45,886 bases of DNA from Nitrospiria bacterium (GCA_035498035.1 DATKAN010000044.1:1-45886); one strand, 5' to 3'. Shown: positions 26,992 to 35,567, counted from the stretch's first letter. Made by a program: numbers and translations. The notes: generated by a model from the sequence alone, not told the origin.

Positions 26992-27239
26992 CTTCTGATC
27001 TCCTTTCCTTGTAAAGGGAAGAGGGAAACGCCCCTCAACCCGAACTTGTTTAAATAAACTTAGCTGATTACTCTCCGCCGCTGTTCTGCCAAAGACATGC
27101 CTTTTTGGTTTATGATTTTAGAGGGTCTTAATCCACTTGATTTATGGCAGTCGTGCCTTTGAGAGGACTAAAAGAACTCCAATGAGGAAGACCCTTTGAT
27201 CGTTCTACCTTCCGATGCACCTGTAAAAAACGGTATCGA
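26992..27239 (-). other. Long untranslated leader of the 26182-26991 gene
   Basis: If the promoter at 27240-27268 is used, this whole interval is 5' UTR. It ends with GGAAAGGAG before the ATG. I find no convincing coding sequence, known riboswitch core or tRNA in it; only short imperfect inverted segments are visible. Confidence 0.4.
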
Positions 27240-27268
27240 AGTCTACGCCACAAATTAAACCCTGTCAA
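27240..27268 (-). promoter_or_regulatory. Sigma70-type promoter for the secreted copper-site protein
   Basis: Minus-strand TTGACA (27263-27268), 17 bp spacer, TAGACT (27240-27245). Confidence 0.6.
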
Positions 27269-27337
27269 GAAAAAAATTTTACGCCCTATTAGGTGGAGTG
27301 TCAAGCTATTAAACCGACCGGTCCAACTCGTCCGGGC

Positions 27338-27366
27338 TTGCAAAGCGGAACGGAATCGATTATAAA
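27338..27366 (+). promoter_or_regulatory. Sigma70-type promoter for marC
   Basis: TTGCAA (27338-27343), 17 bp spacer, TATAAA (27361-27366), about 30 bp before the marC ATG. Confidence 0.6.
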
Positions 27367-27397
27367 AGGAATTCAAACTCGAGATCAATCCGGCCCC

Positions 27398-28033
27398 ATG
27401 ACTTCCGTCTTTCCTTTTTTCATCACAGCGTTCGTTTCGCTGTTCGCGATCATCGATGCGATCGGAAACGCGCCTATGTTTCTTTCCATCACCCCGCACA
27501 ATACGCACGCCGACCGGGTCAAGATGGCCGGAAAAGCCGCGGTCGCGGTATTCATCATCCTGACGGTGTTTGCCCTCTTGGGAAATCGGATTTTTTATTT
27601 CTTCGGTATCACCATCGACGCGTTCCGCATCGCCGGCGGGCTCATTCTGCTGAAGATTTCGCTGGACATGGTGGAGGCGAAGAGTCTCCGGACGCGTCAT
27701 ACACCCGAAGAAGATCAGGAAGGTCTGGCCAAAGATGACGTCGCGATCATTCCGCTGGCCATGCCGATGCTGAGCGGCCCGGGGGCGATTTCAACCGTGA
27801 TCGTCCTCACGGCCCAGGCCACCTCGGCCGGTTTGTGGGGGGCTCTACTTATGGCGATCGGACTTAACGCCGGTGTGGTATACATGATACTGAGTAGCTC
27901 AACCCGGGTCGTTGCCCTCTTCAAGGAGACCGGAATGCGGATATTGACGCGGATCCTTGGCATCGTCTTGGCTTCCATCGCCATCCAATTTATCCTGACC
28001 GGACTCCGGTCTTATATGACCGCCGCTCGGTAG
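27398..28033 (+). CDS. MarC family integral membrane protein
   Basis: 211 residues from the ATG at 27398, the normal MarC length; the frame extends 35 codons upstream but those overlap the promoter. Six predicted helices. Signatures: FAIIDAIGNAPMFLSIT in helix 1, FRIAGGLILLKISLDM, and IPLAMPMLSGPGAISTVIVL. The family was once linked to multiple antibiotic resistance but its transport function is unproven. It converges on folE with a 58 bp gap. Confidence 0.92.
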   Translation: MTSVFPFFITAFVSLFAIIDAIGNAPMFLSITPHNTHADRVKMAGKAAVAVFIILTVFALLGNRIFYFFGITIDAFRIAGGLILLKISLDMVEAKSLRTRHTPEEDQEGLAKDDVAIIPLAMPMLSGPGAISTVIVLTAQATSAGLWGALLMAIGLNAGVVYMILSSSTRVVALFKETGMRILTRILGIVLASIAIQFILTGLRSYMTAAR

Positions 28034-28091
28034 GCAGCAAACGGGGGTCCAAAACGCCCAATTTTGTCTACCCAACGGCTGTACGTTTCCC

Positions 28092-28724
28092 TCATTCATG
28101 AACGTCGCGATTCCAAAGCAAAGGATCCTTTTGGACCGAACCCCGCCTGATTAGCTCCAGAAATTCTTCACGGGTTTCTCGGCGCGTTCGGAACCCTCCC
28201 AACATCGCACTGGTAATCGCCGTCGCATTCTGTTTTTCCACTCCCCGCATCATCATGCAAAGGTGCTGGGCCTCCATCACAACCGCAACTCCCTGCGGCT
28301 TGATTTTCTCCTGGATGATTTCGGCAATCTGCTGCGTCAAACGCTCTTGAACTTGGAGCCTTCGGCTGAAAACTTCGACGATCCTCGGCAGTTTGCTCAA
28401 GCCGATAACCTTTTTATCCGGAAGATATGCAATATGACACCTGCCGAAGAAAGGAACGAGATGGTGTTCGCAAAGACTGAAGAAATCGATGTCCTTGACG
28501 ATCACCATTTCATCGTATTTGATGGGAAAGAGCGCGCCGTTTAAAACCCCATCAATGTCCTGGGTATATCCCTTGGTTAAAAATTGGAACATCTTGGCCA
28601 CCCGTTCCGGGGTTTTGGTGAGCCCTCCGCGCGTCGGGTCCTCACCCACCAGCACCAGTACCTTCTCAATGGCTTCCTGAAGCTCTTGCGTCTTCTCTTC
28701 GGTCTTCATTGCGATTTCTTTCAT
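28092..28724 (-). CDS. folE: GTP cyclohydrolase I
   Basis: 210 residues. Zinc and catalytic residues are visible: Cys85 and His87/88 in [12 protein letters not shown], and Cys156 in [11 protein letters not shown], with the [20 protein letters not shown] core. It converts GTP to dihydroneopterin triphosphate, the first step of folate (and possibly queuosine) synthesis. It lies 68 bp after the ferredoxin gene on the same strand and may share its transcript. Confidence 0.97.
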   Translation of the reverse strand: MKEIAMKTEEKTQELQEAIEKVLVLVGEDPTRGGLTKTPERVAKMFQFLTKGYTQDIDGVLNGALFPIKYDEMVIVKDIDFFSLCEHHLVPFFGRCHIAYLPDKKVIGLSKLPRIVEVFSRRLQVQERLTQQIAEIIQEKIKPQGVAVVMEAQHLCMMMRGVEKQNATAITSAMLGGFRTRRETREEFLELIRRGSVQKDPLLWNRDVHE

Positions 28725-28792
28725 GGTTTATGCCTTGCCCAAAGAACAGGCGTTATGAATGACAGACCTCCCGTTAAGGTCGGGAAGACCTC

Positions 28793-29098
28793 TCACGGCT
28801 CGACGGGCCTGGACTCGCTCGGAATTTGAACGGTCACATCCCCCAAGATCTTGGCCTGGCACGCCAGGCGATGGGGCGGAAGCAAGGCCGCCAAATCCAT
28901 CATATCCTCTTCTTCAAATTCGATCCCGGTAAGATTCTCGTGTCCCTCGATCACCACCACCCGACACGTGCTGCAGGAGGCAAATCCGCCGCATTCATGA
29001 GCCAATGGAATCCCCAGGAGCTGGGCCGCTTCAAGCAGCGATTTTTTTTCGGGAACCTCCCCGCTCATTCCCGATGGATAAAAGGTAACCTTGGGCAT
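28793..29098 (-). CDS. [2Fe-2S] ferredoxin
   Basis: 101 residues, plant/adrenodoxin-type fold. Cluster ligands Cys36, Cys42, Cys45 and Cys80 occur in HECGGFASCSTCRVVV and HRLACQAKI. Residues EFEEEDMMDLA between the third and fourth cysteines match the adrenodoxin-like subgroup. The gene starts 27 bp after the NuoF-like gene, so the ferredoxin is the probable electron partner of that flavoprotein. Confidence 0.93.
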   Translation of the reverse strand: MPKVTFYPSGMSGEVPEKKSLLEAAQLLGIPLAHECGGFASCSTCRVVVIEGHENLTGIEFEEEDMMDLAALLPPHRLACQAKILGDVTVQIPSESRPVEP

Positions 29099-29125
29099 AG
29101 GATCATTCCAGCCGCGGCCGCCGTC

Positions 29126-30400
29126 TTAGGACGCGACCTTCACGGTGCAGCGATGGGCTTTGATGTGGGATTCAAATTCCTCCGGAAAGTGCCGCAGGCT
29201 ACATTCAACCGCCACGGCGGCTCCGGTAATGACGGTACAATCGCCGCGACCCTTGACGAAACCGCTGAGTTGTTGAAGCGCCCGGAGGTCTTCCGGTTTT
29301 CCGTGTCCCGTCTCAATTTTCTCAAGGATCTGATGAAGATAATGCGTCCCCATCTTACACGGAGGACACTGACCGCAGCTTTCATCCCTGAAGAAATTAC
29401 AAAACTTCATGGTTTGTTCAACCATGCAATGGGTGTCATCCAGTACAATCACCCCGGCTGAACCCAGACCGGATCCGATTGCCTTGAGGGAATCAAAATC
29501 CATCGAGACGTCGATGTCCTTTGGGGTCAGAAAAGCTTGGGAAGGGCCTCCCGGATAAACCGCTTTCAGCGCTCGTCCTTCTTTTATTCCGCCGCCGAAT
29601 TCCTCGATCAGTTTCCTGAGGGAAACGCCGAGTGGGAGCTCGTATACACCGGGCCGGTTAACATCGCCGCTGATTGAAAAGAGCATGGTCCCGGGACATG
29701 TTTTAGTTCCAAACGATCGAAACCAGTCGGCACCGTTGGAAACAATGGGCGGAACGTTCGACAGCGTTTCGACATTGTTGACCACGGTGGGCTTGCCGTA
29801 TAATCCATAGACGGTCGGATAATAGGGCGGTTTGTGCTTGGGTTTGGCCTCGCGTCCCTGCATGCATTCGAGCATGGCAGTCTCTTCGCCAGCCACATAA
29901 GTGTCCGGACCCAAAAAAATCTGGATGTCGCACGAAAACCCCGTTCCCAAAATATTGTGCCCCAATAGTCCGTGTTTTTGAGCATCCTCGATCGCCTGTC
30001 TTACAAGCGCGACCTCTTCGGTAAAGGCCCCGTTTATAAACAGATGGGATTCTTTTGCCCCCACGGCAAACGTCGCGATCGCGATTCCTTCAAGCAGTAG
30101 ATGGGGATTTAACCGAAGCAGAAGACGATCTTTGTAGGTTCCCGGTTCGTGTTCGCCGGCATTACAAGCCAGATAGCGTTCCAATTCCCGGTGGGTGGCG
30201 ACCATTTCCCACTTCTTCCCGGTGGGGAAACCGGCCCCTCCCCGGCCCCGCAGCCCGGAACGTTTGATGGTTTCAATCACCTCGAGCGGCTGAGAATGTC
30301 GGAGAACGTTTTCCAAGGCCTGGTAACCGCCCTTTTTCTGGTAGGCCTCAAGGTCAACCGTTCCCTTTGTTGTATCTTTCAGCAGAATCTGCTGTGTCAC
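29126..30400 (-). CDS. NuoF-like NADH-binding flavoprotein
   Basis: 424 residues, GTG start with GGGAG six bases upstream. Same layout as complex I NuoF: FMN/NADH region with GLRGRGGAGFPTGKKW, CNAGEHEPGTYKDR, YVAGEETAMLE and GKPTVVNNVETLSN, SLBB-like region, and the N3 cluster motif SCGQCPPCKMGT with a later Cys. Where NuoF has NADE, this protein has NAGE, changing an Asp near the NADH site. No nuoE or other complex I gene is adjacent; instead a [2Fe-2S] ferredoxin follows. It may be an NAD(P)H:ferredoxin oxidoreductase, or complex I's NuoF in a split arrangement. Confidence 0.88.
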   Translation of the reverse strand: MTQQILLKDTTKGTVDLEAYQKKGGYQALENVLRHSQPLEVIETIKRSGLRGRGGAGFPTGKKWEMVATHRELERYLACNAGEHEPGTYKDRLLLRLNPHLLLEGIAIATFAVGAKESHLFINGAFTEEVALVRQAIEDAQKHGLLGHNILGTGFSCDIQIFLGPDTYVAGEETAMLECMQGREAKPKHKPPYYPTVYGLYGKPTVVNNVETLSNVPPIVSNGADWFRSFGTKTCPGTMLFSISGDVNRPGVYELPLGVSLRKLIEEFGGGIKEGRALKAVYPGGPSQAFLTPKDIDVSMDFDSLKAIGSGLGSAGVIVLDDTHCMVEQTMKFCNFFRDESCGQCPPCKMGTHYLHQILEKIETGHGKPEDLRALQQLSGFVKGRGDCTVITGAAVAVECSLRHFPEEFESHIKAHRCTVKVAS

Positions 30401-30498
30401 CCTCGTCTCCCAATCTCATTCGCAAAGACCCAACTTGGTCCGCCTGAAATTAGCGGTTATGTTCCAACCGGGTACCACACGAGATCATCTCGGCTAAA

Positions 30499-30993
30499 TT
30501 AAAGGTAGTGGCTTAACGCCATAAAAAAGAGCATTGGAATAGAAAGATAAAAGTTGGTACGAGATGCCAGGTAGGCTTTTCGAGCCATGGCCGCCATCTC
30601 GGCCGGCGGAGACTGTTGCTTGGCGGCGGCCTCAGCCGTCATCTGAATGATTCGCTTTTGATTCGGCCAAATGATCACCCAGACATTAAATAGCATGATG
30701 ATCCCCAGTGCTCCACCGATGCTGATGGACACCTCCCAGGCCCCGCTGCCACCTCCCCATTTCCTCATGAGAATCAAAAGCCCGGCCAGAACCGTGACCA
30801 ACGCGCTCCATCGAAACCACCATAACGCGGGCGGCATCAATAGAGGCACGACTTTCCCCTTGGTCCCCGCATCAAGACCTTTCATAAAATTGACATTCAC
30901 CAAGTTAAAGAAATAAAGAATACCAATCCAGGTTATTCCGGCTAAGAAGTGAATCCACCGGAACAGCAACTCGAACGGATCGACGCCAGGCAT
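30499..30993 (-). CDS. PuuD-like (urate hydroxylase family) membrane protein
   Basis: 164 residues with four predicted helices. It starts around FRWIHFLAGITWIGILYFFNLVN, contains PPALWWFRWSALVTVLAGLLIL, FNVWVIIWPNQKRI and ends SIPMLFFMALSHYL. These match the membrane part of the urate hydroxylase PuuD family, whose His residues in the first and last helices could bind heme. No cytochrome c domain is attached here. GGAGG lies four bases before the ATG. The substrate is unknown; urate oxidation is not implied by context. Confidence 0.75.
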   Translation of the reverse strand: MPGVDPFELLFRWIHFLAGITWIGILYFFNLVNVNFMKGLDAGTKGKVVPLLMPPALWWFRWSALVTVLAGLLILMRKWGGGSGAWEVSISIGGALGIIMLFNVWVIIWPNQKRIIQMTAEAAAKQQSPPAEMAAMARKAYLASRTNFYLSIPMLFFMALSHYL

Positions 30994-31086
30994 GGTTCCT
31001 CCTTCGTTATGATTATTCTAACTGCAAGAATTGAATCAACTTTTCATTCAATTACACCACGGAATTAAAGAGCGTAAATCGCTTCT

Positions 31087-31116
31087 AAAATACACCTCCT
31101 TATTTTATATTGTCAA
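31087..31116 (-). promoter_or_regulatory. Possible promoter for the PuuD-like gene
   Basis: Minus-strand TTGACA (31111-31116), 18 bp spacer, TATTTT (31087-31092). The spacer carries an unused AAGGAGGTG. The leader would be about 85 nt. Confidence 0.4.
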
Positions 31117-31222
31117 CTCAATAATCAGAATGAATCCCGACTGGATTTGGTGAATTTTGAACCGCCTAGGTCTCTGATAGGTTGGTTCACAGGGATAATG
31201 ATGGAGACAATCGGGGGAGACG

Positions 31223-31420
31223 TCAACGAAATACCAATCGTTTACGCGTCTTGCTCCCCATGGGCGCAGGCCGATTCTTGCGATTGGCCAGGATTACAGG
31301 ATCAATGATTTCACCGCAACCAAGACAACGCCAACCGAAAAAGAATATCGCCCCTGTGTCGTCCCGAAGGTCTTCAAAGGGTTCGTGAACCATATAGCTT
31401 TCGCAACGCGGACATTTCAC
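31223..31420 (-). CDS. Zinc-ribbon mini-protein, copy 1
   Basis: 65 residues from the GTG at 31420, which has GAGGG eight bases upstream and gives the same start as its paralogue at 41867; a GTG at 31429 overlaps the ribosome site. CPRC (3-6) and CLGC near residue 34 form a likely zinc ribbon, joined by the conserved segment FEDLRDDTGAIFF. IDPVILANR follows, then a basic tail. Similar small proteins are commonly single-gene units; function unknown. A strong promoter and a palindrome precede it. Confidence 0.75.
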   Translation of the reverse strand: MKCPRCESYMVHEPFEDLRDDTGAIFFFGWRCLGCGEIIDPVILANRKNRPAPMGSKTRKRLVFR

Positions 31421-31442
31421 GACCGGCACCCTCTACTGCAAT

Positions 31443-31463
31443 AATGAAACATCGTGTTTCATT
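31443..31463. promoter_or_regulatory. Palindromic operator candidate
   Basis: AATGAAACA TCG TGTTTCATT has two perfect 9-bp arms. It lies just after the expected transcription start of the zinc-ribbon gene, a typical repressor position. Confidence 0.6.
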
Positions 31464-31469
31464 TTTGAA

Positions 31470-31499
31470 ATTATACCGGCCATGAGCAGCGGTTGTCAA
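31470..31499 (-). promoter_or_regulatory. Near-consensus sigma70 promoter for the zinc-ribbon gene
   Basis: Minus-strand TTGACA (31494-31499), 18 bp spacer, TATAAT (31470-31475). Confidence 0.75.
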
Positions 31500-31619
31500 G
31501 GCCAAATTGATCCGACCCTCTTTTCCGATGAATCCTTCACCCCGATTGATAAGAAATGGGCCGAATTTGAATGGGCCGACGGAAAATTTTTAAAAGGATT
31601 ATTTGACGGGATTTATTGA
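31482..31619 (+). CDS. Possible 45-residue protein
   Basis: ATG to TGA without rare-looking composition: it starts MSSGCQGQIDPTLFSDES and ends FLKGLFDGIY, soluble and acidic/aromatic. There is no Shine-Dalgarno sequence, and the start overlaps the promoter of the opposite gene. I recognise no homologue. It is listed because it fills an otherwise empty gap, but it may be chance. Confidence 0.25.
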   Translation: MSSGCQGQIDPTLFSDESFTPIDKKWAEFEWADGKFLKGLFDGIY

Positions 31620-31626
31620 CAGGAGA

Positions 31627-32994
31627 TTATTGTTCACTCGAGGATTTAACAAAAGAATAACTTATGCCATGTTCTTTGATTTTCCTCCATAATGTTGTTC
31701 GACTGATCTTGAGCCTTTCTGCCGCCTCACCGTAGTTCCAGTCGGTCTGGGAAAGGGCTTTTAATACTAATTGTCGTTCCACAATCTTAAAAGGATCCTC
31801 GTGTTTAATAGCCACATCCATGAAATCGTCCTTAACATAAAACATGTCTTTGGGTAAATGGGACGGCAAGATTGTACTGCCTGTACAGAGGACAACGGCA
31901 TGTTCGATAATATTCTCAAGCCTTTGTATGTTTTCCGGATAATCGTAGTTAAGCAAGATCTCCATTGCGGCCGGCGCAACGGACTTTATTTTTTTACCCA
32001 TCGATGTATTGAACCGCTTTAAAAAATGTTGGACGAGAAGGGGAATGTCGTCACGCCGTTCACGAAGGGGGGGAAGGACAATGGAAACCGTCCGAAGTTG
32101 ATCAAAAAGTTCTCTGAGAAACTCGCCGTGCTCAACCGCCGAGGCGAGATCCCGATGCGTGGCTGCAAGAACTCGAACATTGGCCCTAATCTTCCGGCCG
32201 TCCCCGACCCGCTCAAACTCCTTCTCTTTTAAAAAATGAAGCAATTTGAGCTGAGCGGCAGAACTGATATAACCAACCTCGTCAAGGAAGAGCGTACCCC
32301 CATCCGCCAAATCCAAACGACCGACCCGATTCGAGACCGCACCAGGAAATGCCCCCTTGATAAATCCGAATAACTCACAGGTCACCCTCTCATCGGTCAA
32401 GCCGCCGCAGTTGACTGTCACAAACGGTTTTTCATTGCGAGGACCGTTTTCATGGATGGCATGGGCCAATAGCTCCTTGCCGGTGCCCAGTTCACCCTCG
32501 ATCAGGACACTGGACTCACTTCGAGCCATCTCGGGTAACAGGGCGCAGACCCTCTGCATCCTGTGATTCTTTCCAATGATGTTCTCAAAGGAGTACTTTC
32601 CCCTCAAGGCCTCGTTTAAGGCTTCAATCTGCGAACGATCCCGGATGATCTCTACCCCTCCGATCACCCGACCGTTTTTATTTTTTAGAAGAACCGTATT
32701 GGTGCTGATGGTCACCACCTTCCCGAACTTATTTTTTAAGACAGTCTCGTAATCATGGATGTTCCTGCTGGTGGATAAGGTCTGCTCAAGAAGGCATTCG
32801 TTATCACAAGCCGCGCACCGAACCACTTGCGCGCAGGACATCTCCTTCGCCTCTTTCTTTGAGTAGCCCAGCAAACGTTCGGCGGCTTTGTTCAGGTATT
32901 TGATTTTTTTATCTAACCCGATGGTGACAACGCTGTCGTTCAAAGAATCGAGAATCACCTCGGTGTCGACTTGTTTGGTATTCAGAGATTTCAT
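31627..32994 (-). CDS. PAS-AAA+ (NtrC-type) transcriptional regulator with altered GAFTGA loop
   Basis: 455 residues. PAS domain (about 10-120) with a cysteine group C54, C60, C63 and C67 that could bind metal or sense redox state; AAA+ domain with Walker A GELGTGKE (167-174) and Walker B GGTLFLDEVG (232-241); C-terminal Fis-type helix-turn-helix (DWNYGEAAERLKISRTTLWR). The sigma54-contacting loop reads GAFPGA (214-219) instead of GAFTGA. That Thr is usually essential for sigma54 activation, so it may act differently from a classical enhancer-binding protein. It follows mdh on the same strand. Confidence 0.88.
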   Translation of the reverse strand: MKSLNTKQVDTEVILDSLNDSVVTIGLDKKIKYLNKAAERLLGYSKKEAKEMSCAQVVRCAACDNECLLEQTLSTSRNIHDYETVLKNKFGKVVTISTNTVLLKNKNGRVIGGVEIIRDRSQIEALNEALRGKYSFENIIGKNHRMQRVCALLPEMARSESSVLIEGELGTGKELLAHAIHENGPRNEKPFVTVNCGGLTDERVTCELFGFIKGAFPGAVSNRVGRLDLADGGTLFLDEVGYISSAAQLKLLHFLKEKEFERVGDGRKIRANVRVLAATHRDLASAVEHGEFLRELFDQLRTVSIVLPPLRERRDDIPLLVQHFLKRFNTSMGKKIKSVAPAAMEILLNYDYPENIQRLENIIEHAVVLCTGSTILPSHLPKDMFYVKDDFMDVAIKHEDPFKIVERQLVLKALSQTDWNYGEAAERLKISRTTLWRKIKEHGISYSFVKSSSEQ

Positions 32995-33048
32995 GGCTAG
33001 AAATTATTCTAGACCCGCATTCTCGCTTAGTCAACATCGAACTTCCTC

Positions 33049-33990
33049 TCATCCGATCATGCGGTCCACAACCGTACAGAGTTCTTTGACTCCTTCGGCC
33101 GACTTCCGGAGCCCTGCGGTTTCCTCCGAAGTCAGTTCGAACTCCACGATCGCTTCAATGCCACCGTGACCCAGCTTAGCCGGTACCCCCACGAACAGGT
33201 TCTGGACACTGTATTCTCCTTTGCAAAGGGCCGCGCACGGCAGGATCTTCTTCTTGTCTTTGACAATCGACTCAACCATCTCGACAATGGCGGCGGAAGG
33301 GGCAAAATAGGCGCTTCCAGTCTTCAGAAGTTTGACAATCTCGGCCCCTCCGTCCCGGGTTCGCTGAACAATCGCATCCAGTCGGTTTTTGGGAATCAAT
33401 TCCGTCACGGACACCCCGCCCACTGTTGTGTAACGGGGGAGAGGAATCATGCTGTCGCCGTGTCCGCCCATCACGATGGCCCGGACGGTCTCGGCGGAGA
33501 CCCGAAGCTCTTGGGCGATGAAGGTCGCCATGCGGGCCGAATCCAGTACACCGGCCATGCCGATGATCCGCTCCCGAGGAAACTGAGTCGTCTTGTAGGT
33601 AACATAGGTCATGGCATCCAATGGATTGGAAACCACAATGATCACGGCTTCCGGAGAATGAACAGCCACTTGCTGGGCCACGGTCTTGACGATCTTGGCA
33701 TTGGTGGACAGAAGATCGTCCCGGCTCATTCCCGGTTTCCGGGGAACCCCGGAAGTGATGATAACCAGATCGGATCCCTCCGAATCGGCGTAATTGTCCG
33801 TCCCGCGGATTTGTGTGTCGTAGCCGTAAATCGGAGCCGATTCGGCAAGGTCCAGAGCCTTTCCTAATGCCACATCCTTGTTGATGTCGATCAGGACCAG
33901 TTCTTCCGCAAGTTCTTTTTCAACCAGCCGCTGCGCCGTCGTTCCTCCGACGTTTCCAGCGCCAATGACCGTGACCTTTCTCCGTTTCAT
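33049..33990 (-). CDS. mdh: Malate dehydrogenase (LDH-like family)
   Basis: 313 residues. NAD-binding GAGNVG (10-15) and Asp35; substrate Arg84, Arg90 and Arg153; catalytic His177 in GGHGDSM paired with Asp150. Arg84 in VPRKPGMSR fits malate rather than lactate specificity. It interconverts malate and oxaloacetate in the TCA or reductive TCA cycle. GGAGGAG lies before the ATG. It has its own promoter at 34047-34075. Confidence 0.95.
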   Translation of the reverse strand: MKRRKVTVIGAGNVGGTTAQRLVEKELAEELVLIDINKDVALGKALDLAESAPIYGYDTQIRGTDNYADSEGSDLVIITSGVPRKPGMSRDDLLSTNAKIVKTVAQQVAVHSPEAVIIVVSNPLDAMTYVTYKTTQFPRERIIGMAGVLDSARMATFIAQELRVSAETVRAIVMGGHGDSMIPLPRYTTVGGVSVTELIPKNRLDAIVQRTRDGGAEIVKLLKTGSAYFAPSAAIVEMVESIVKDKKKILPCAALCKGEYSVQNLFVGVPAKLGHGGIEAIVEFELTSEETAGLRKSAEGVKELCTVVDRMIG

Positions 33991-34046
33991 TTCGGATGGC
34001 TCCTCCGCGTTTTACCGACTCCTTTTTTCATCAACAAACCCAAGAT

Positions 34047-34075
34047 ACGATAGCACACGCTGGAAACGAGGTCAA
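34047..34075 (-). promoter_or_regulatory. Sigma70-type promoter for mdh
   Basis: Minus-strand TTGACC (34070-34075), 17 bp spacer, TATCGT (34047-34052). Confidence 0.5.
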
Positions 34076-34202
34076 GAAAGGTCGAGCAACGATCGAAAGA
34101 CCCTCGCCTCACAATCAAAGCACGGGTCGAATGGAGCCTTACCCAATATGTCCGTCGTGATCGCAACAATTTGAACGAAACAAAAAGACACATCGCCTCC
34201 CG

Positions 34203-34609
34203 TTACTCATGCCTCTTCTCGGACAGGACCAGTCCATGGACCAAACCTTTTGGGTTAAGAGACCGGCCTAGATGTTCGCCGGCGTCGAAGCTGTCCTGTA
34301 TTTTAGGAATGGCGACATGGGCACTTTGAAGTCGGGAATAATCAAACTTCACGGCTGTGGATACCAATAAACCATCCGACACCTTGGTGCCGCGAATTTC
34401 CCCGGCCGTTGAACGGCCGAAGATATACGCCCCGGGGTAAGTGCGCTTCAATTCGTCATACCAGTTTTTTCTTTCAAATGGATGTGCCCCTGAACAACAA
34501 GACAAGATCGGCTGTTGGAATAGATCGCCTCATTGCACCCGATTCCCACCCCACCGCCTGTGTCCAAAGATCCTGTACAATTGCCGTCGTTTTTCCCCTT
34601 TTGGGCCAT
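34203..34609 (-). pseudogene. Broken FIST-domain sensor gene
   Basis: Pieces of a FIST N-terminal domain occur in different frames: a start MAQKGKND (ATG 34609), then, after a shift, IPTADLVLLF, then, after a second shift, WYDELKRTYPGAYIFGRSTA-GEI, and AVKFDYSRLQSAHVAI...LVHGLVLSE before TAA at 34203. The expected VNG segment is only recovered with another shift (KGMSNG), and the FIST C-terminal domain is missing. Intact FIST proteins are small-ligand sensors next to signalling genes. At least two frameshifts and a truncation point to a decayed gene rather than a sequencing slip. Confidence 0.7.
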
Positions 34610-34857
34610 CAAATCTGCAGCATGATTTCAATTCAAATAAAAGAACCCGGGAACTGACTCAAATTGGAATCAGCGCTCGGGTTTCTCAAAAGTCCATGTG
34701 GAACCGGCAAACATTACTGTCTTTTTCATCCAAGAAAAGAACGGGCGGATTGGAAACGTCAGCCTGTAATTTGAATGATCATTATTACTCCAGTTATGAT
34801 GACCTAATTTATCAATAATATCACAAAAAAACGGGATTACCGGTCTCCAAATTACCT

Positions 34858-35526
34858 TTATTTCAAAGAATGATCCCGCTTCTTCCTCCGTTTGTAAAAA
34901 ATCGGAATCAGGCTCAACAAAATCAACAGGCCGATGGCCAGGGTAAATCCCCATGATCGGATGTGTGTCAGCGTGCTGCCCAGATAGACGTAGGCAAAGG
35001 TCCCCGGAATGATGCCCAGAAAGGTCCCCAGTATATAGTCCCTCGTCCCGATCTTGGAGATTCCGGCCATATAGTCCAGCGCATTGAACGGAATCAGCGG
35101 GATCAGTCGCAGGAAAAAAATGACCTCAAAACCGCGCGAAGCGGCCCGCTCATCGAGTAACCCTATGGTTTTAAACTTTTCCTTAAGCAGGCGCGTGACG
35201 AAATCGCGACCCAAGTAACGTCCCACAAGGAAGGCAAGGGTTGCACCGATCGTTGCCCCCATCACTGTAAGAATCGTTCCCCATAGGGGCCCGAAGGCCA
35301 GTCCGCCGCCGATAGTAATGATCCAACCAGGAACGAAAAAGACCGGCGCGACGCTGTAAATCAAAACATAGAGGAGAGGGGCAAGATATCCGACGGATTG
35401 GATCGAGTCCCGGATCTGCTCGGGATGGAGATATCGACCCAGATCGGTCCACCGAAATAGCACAAGGCAGATGACGATAAATATCAGGAGACCCGCAAAC
35501 TTCACGGTCTGCCGGGAAAGCCCCAT
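34858..35526 (-). CDS. TVP38/TMEM64 family (VTT domain) membrane protein
   Basis: About 222 residues from ATG 35526 (an ATG two codons upstream is also possible). Helix 1 is followed by the VTT core: PGWIITIGGGLAFGPLWGTI, TIGATLAFLVGRYLGRDFV, FFLRLIPLIPFNALDYMAGI and FLGIIPGTFAYVYLGS. The GGGLAFG and RLIPLIPFN motifs are the re-entrant loops of the family, which in bacteria includes DedA-like lipid or ion transporters. Starts 42 bp after the cupredoxin gene and may be co-transcribed with it. Confidence 0.88.
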   Translation of the reverse strand: MGLSRQTVKFAGLLIFIVICLVLFRWTDLGRYLHPEQIRDSIQSVGYLAPLLYVLIYSVAPVFFVPGWIITIGGGLAFGPLWGTILTVMGATIGATLAFLVGRYLGRDFVTRLLKEKFKTIGLLDERAASRGFEVIFFLRLIPLIPFNALDYMAGISKIGTRDYILGTFLGIIPGTFAYVYLGSTLTHIRSWGFTLAIGLLILLSLIPIFYKRRKKRDHSLK

Positions 35527-35567
35527 GGTCATCCCCGTCTTGCCAGTGGACTGTTTTTCCCGCCGGA

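Noticed and set aside
26992-27239. Riboswitch in the long leader
   Set aside because: No conserved core of a known class (such as c-di-GMP, cobalamin or TPP) could be recognised by eye; kept only as an unexplained leader.
31420-31500. Sigma54 promoter for the regulator's neighbour
   Set aside because: No TGGCAC-N5-TTGC element is present; the region carries a consensus sigma70 promoter instead.
34670-34954. 94-codon minus-strand frame after the TVP38 gene
   Set aside because: Overlaps the TVP38 3' end in another frame, with no ribosome site or recognised domain; the interval 34610-34857 otherwise shows only an imperfect inverted repeat.
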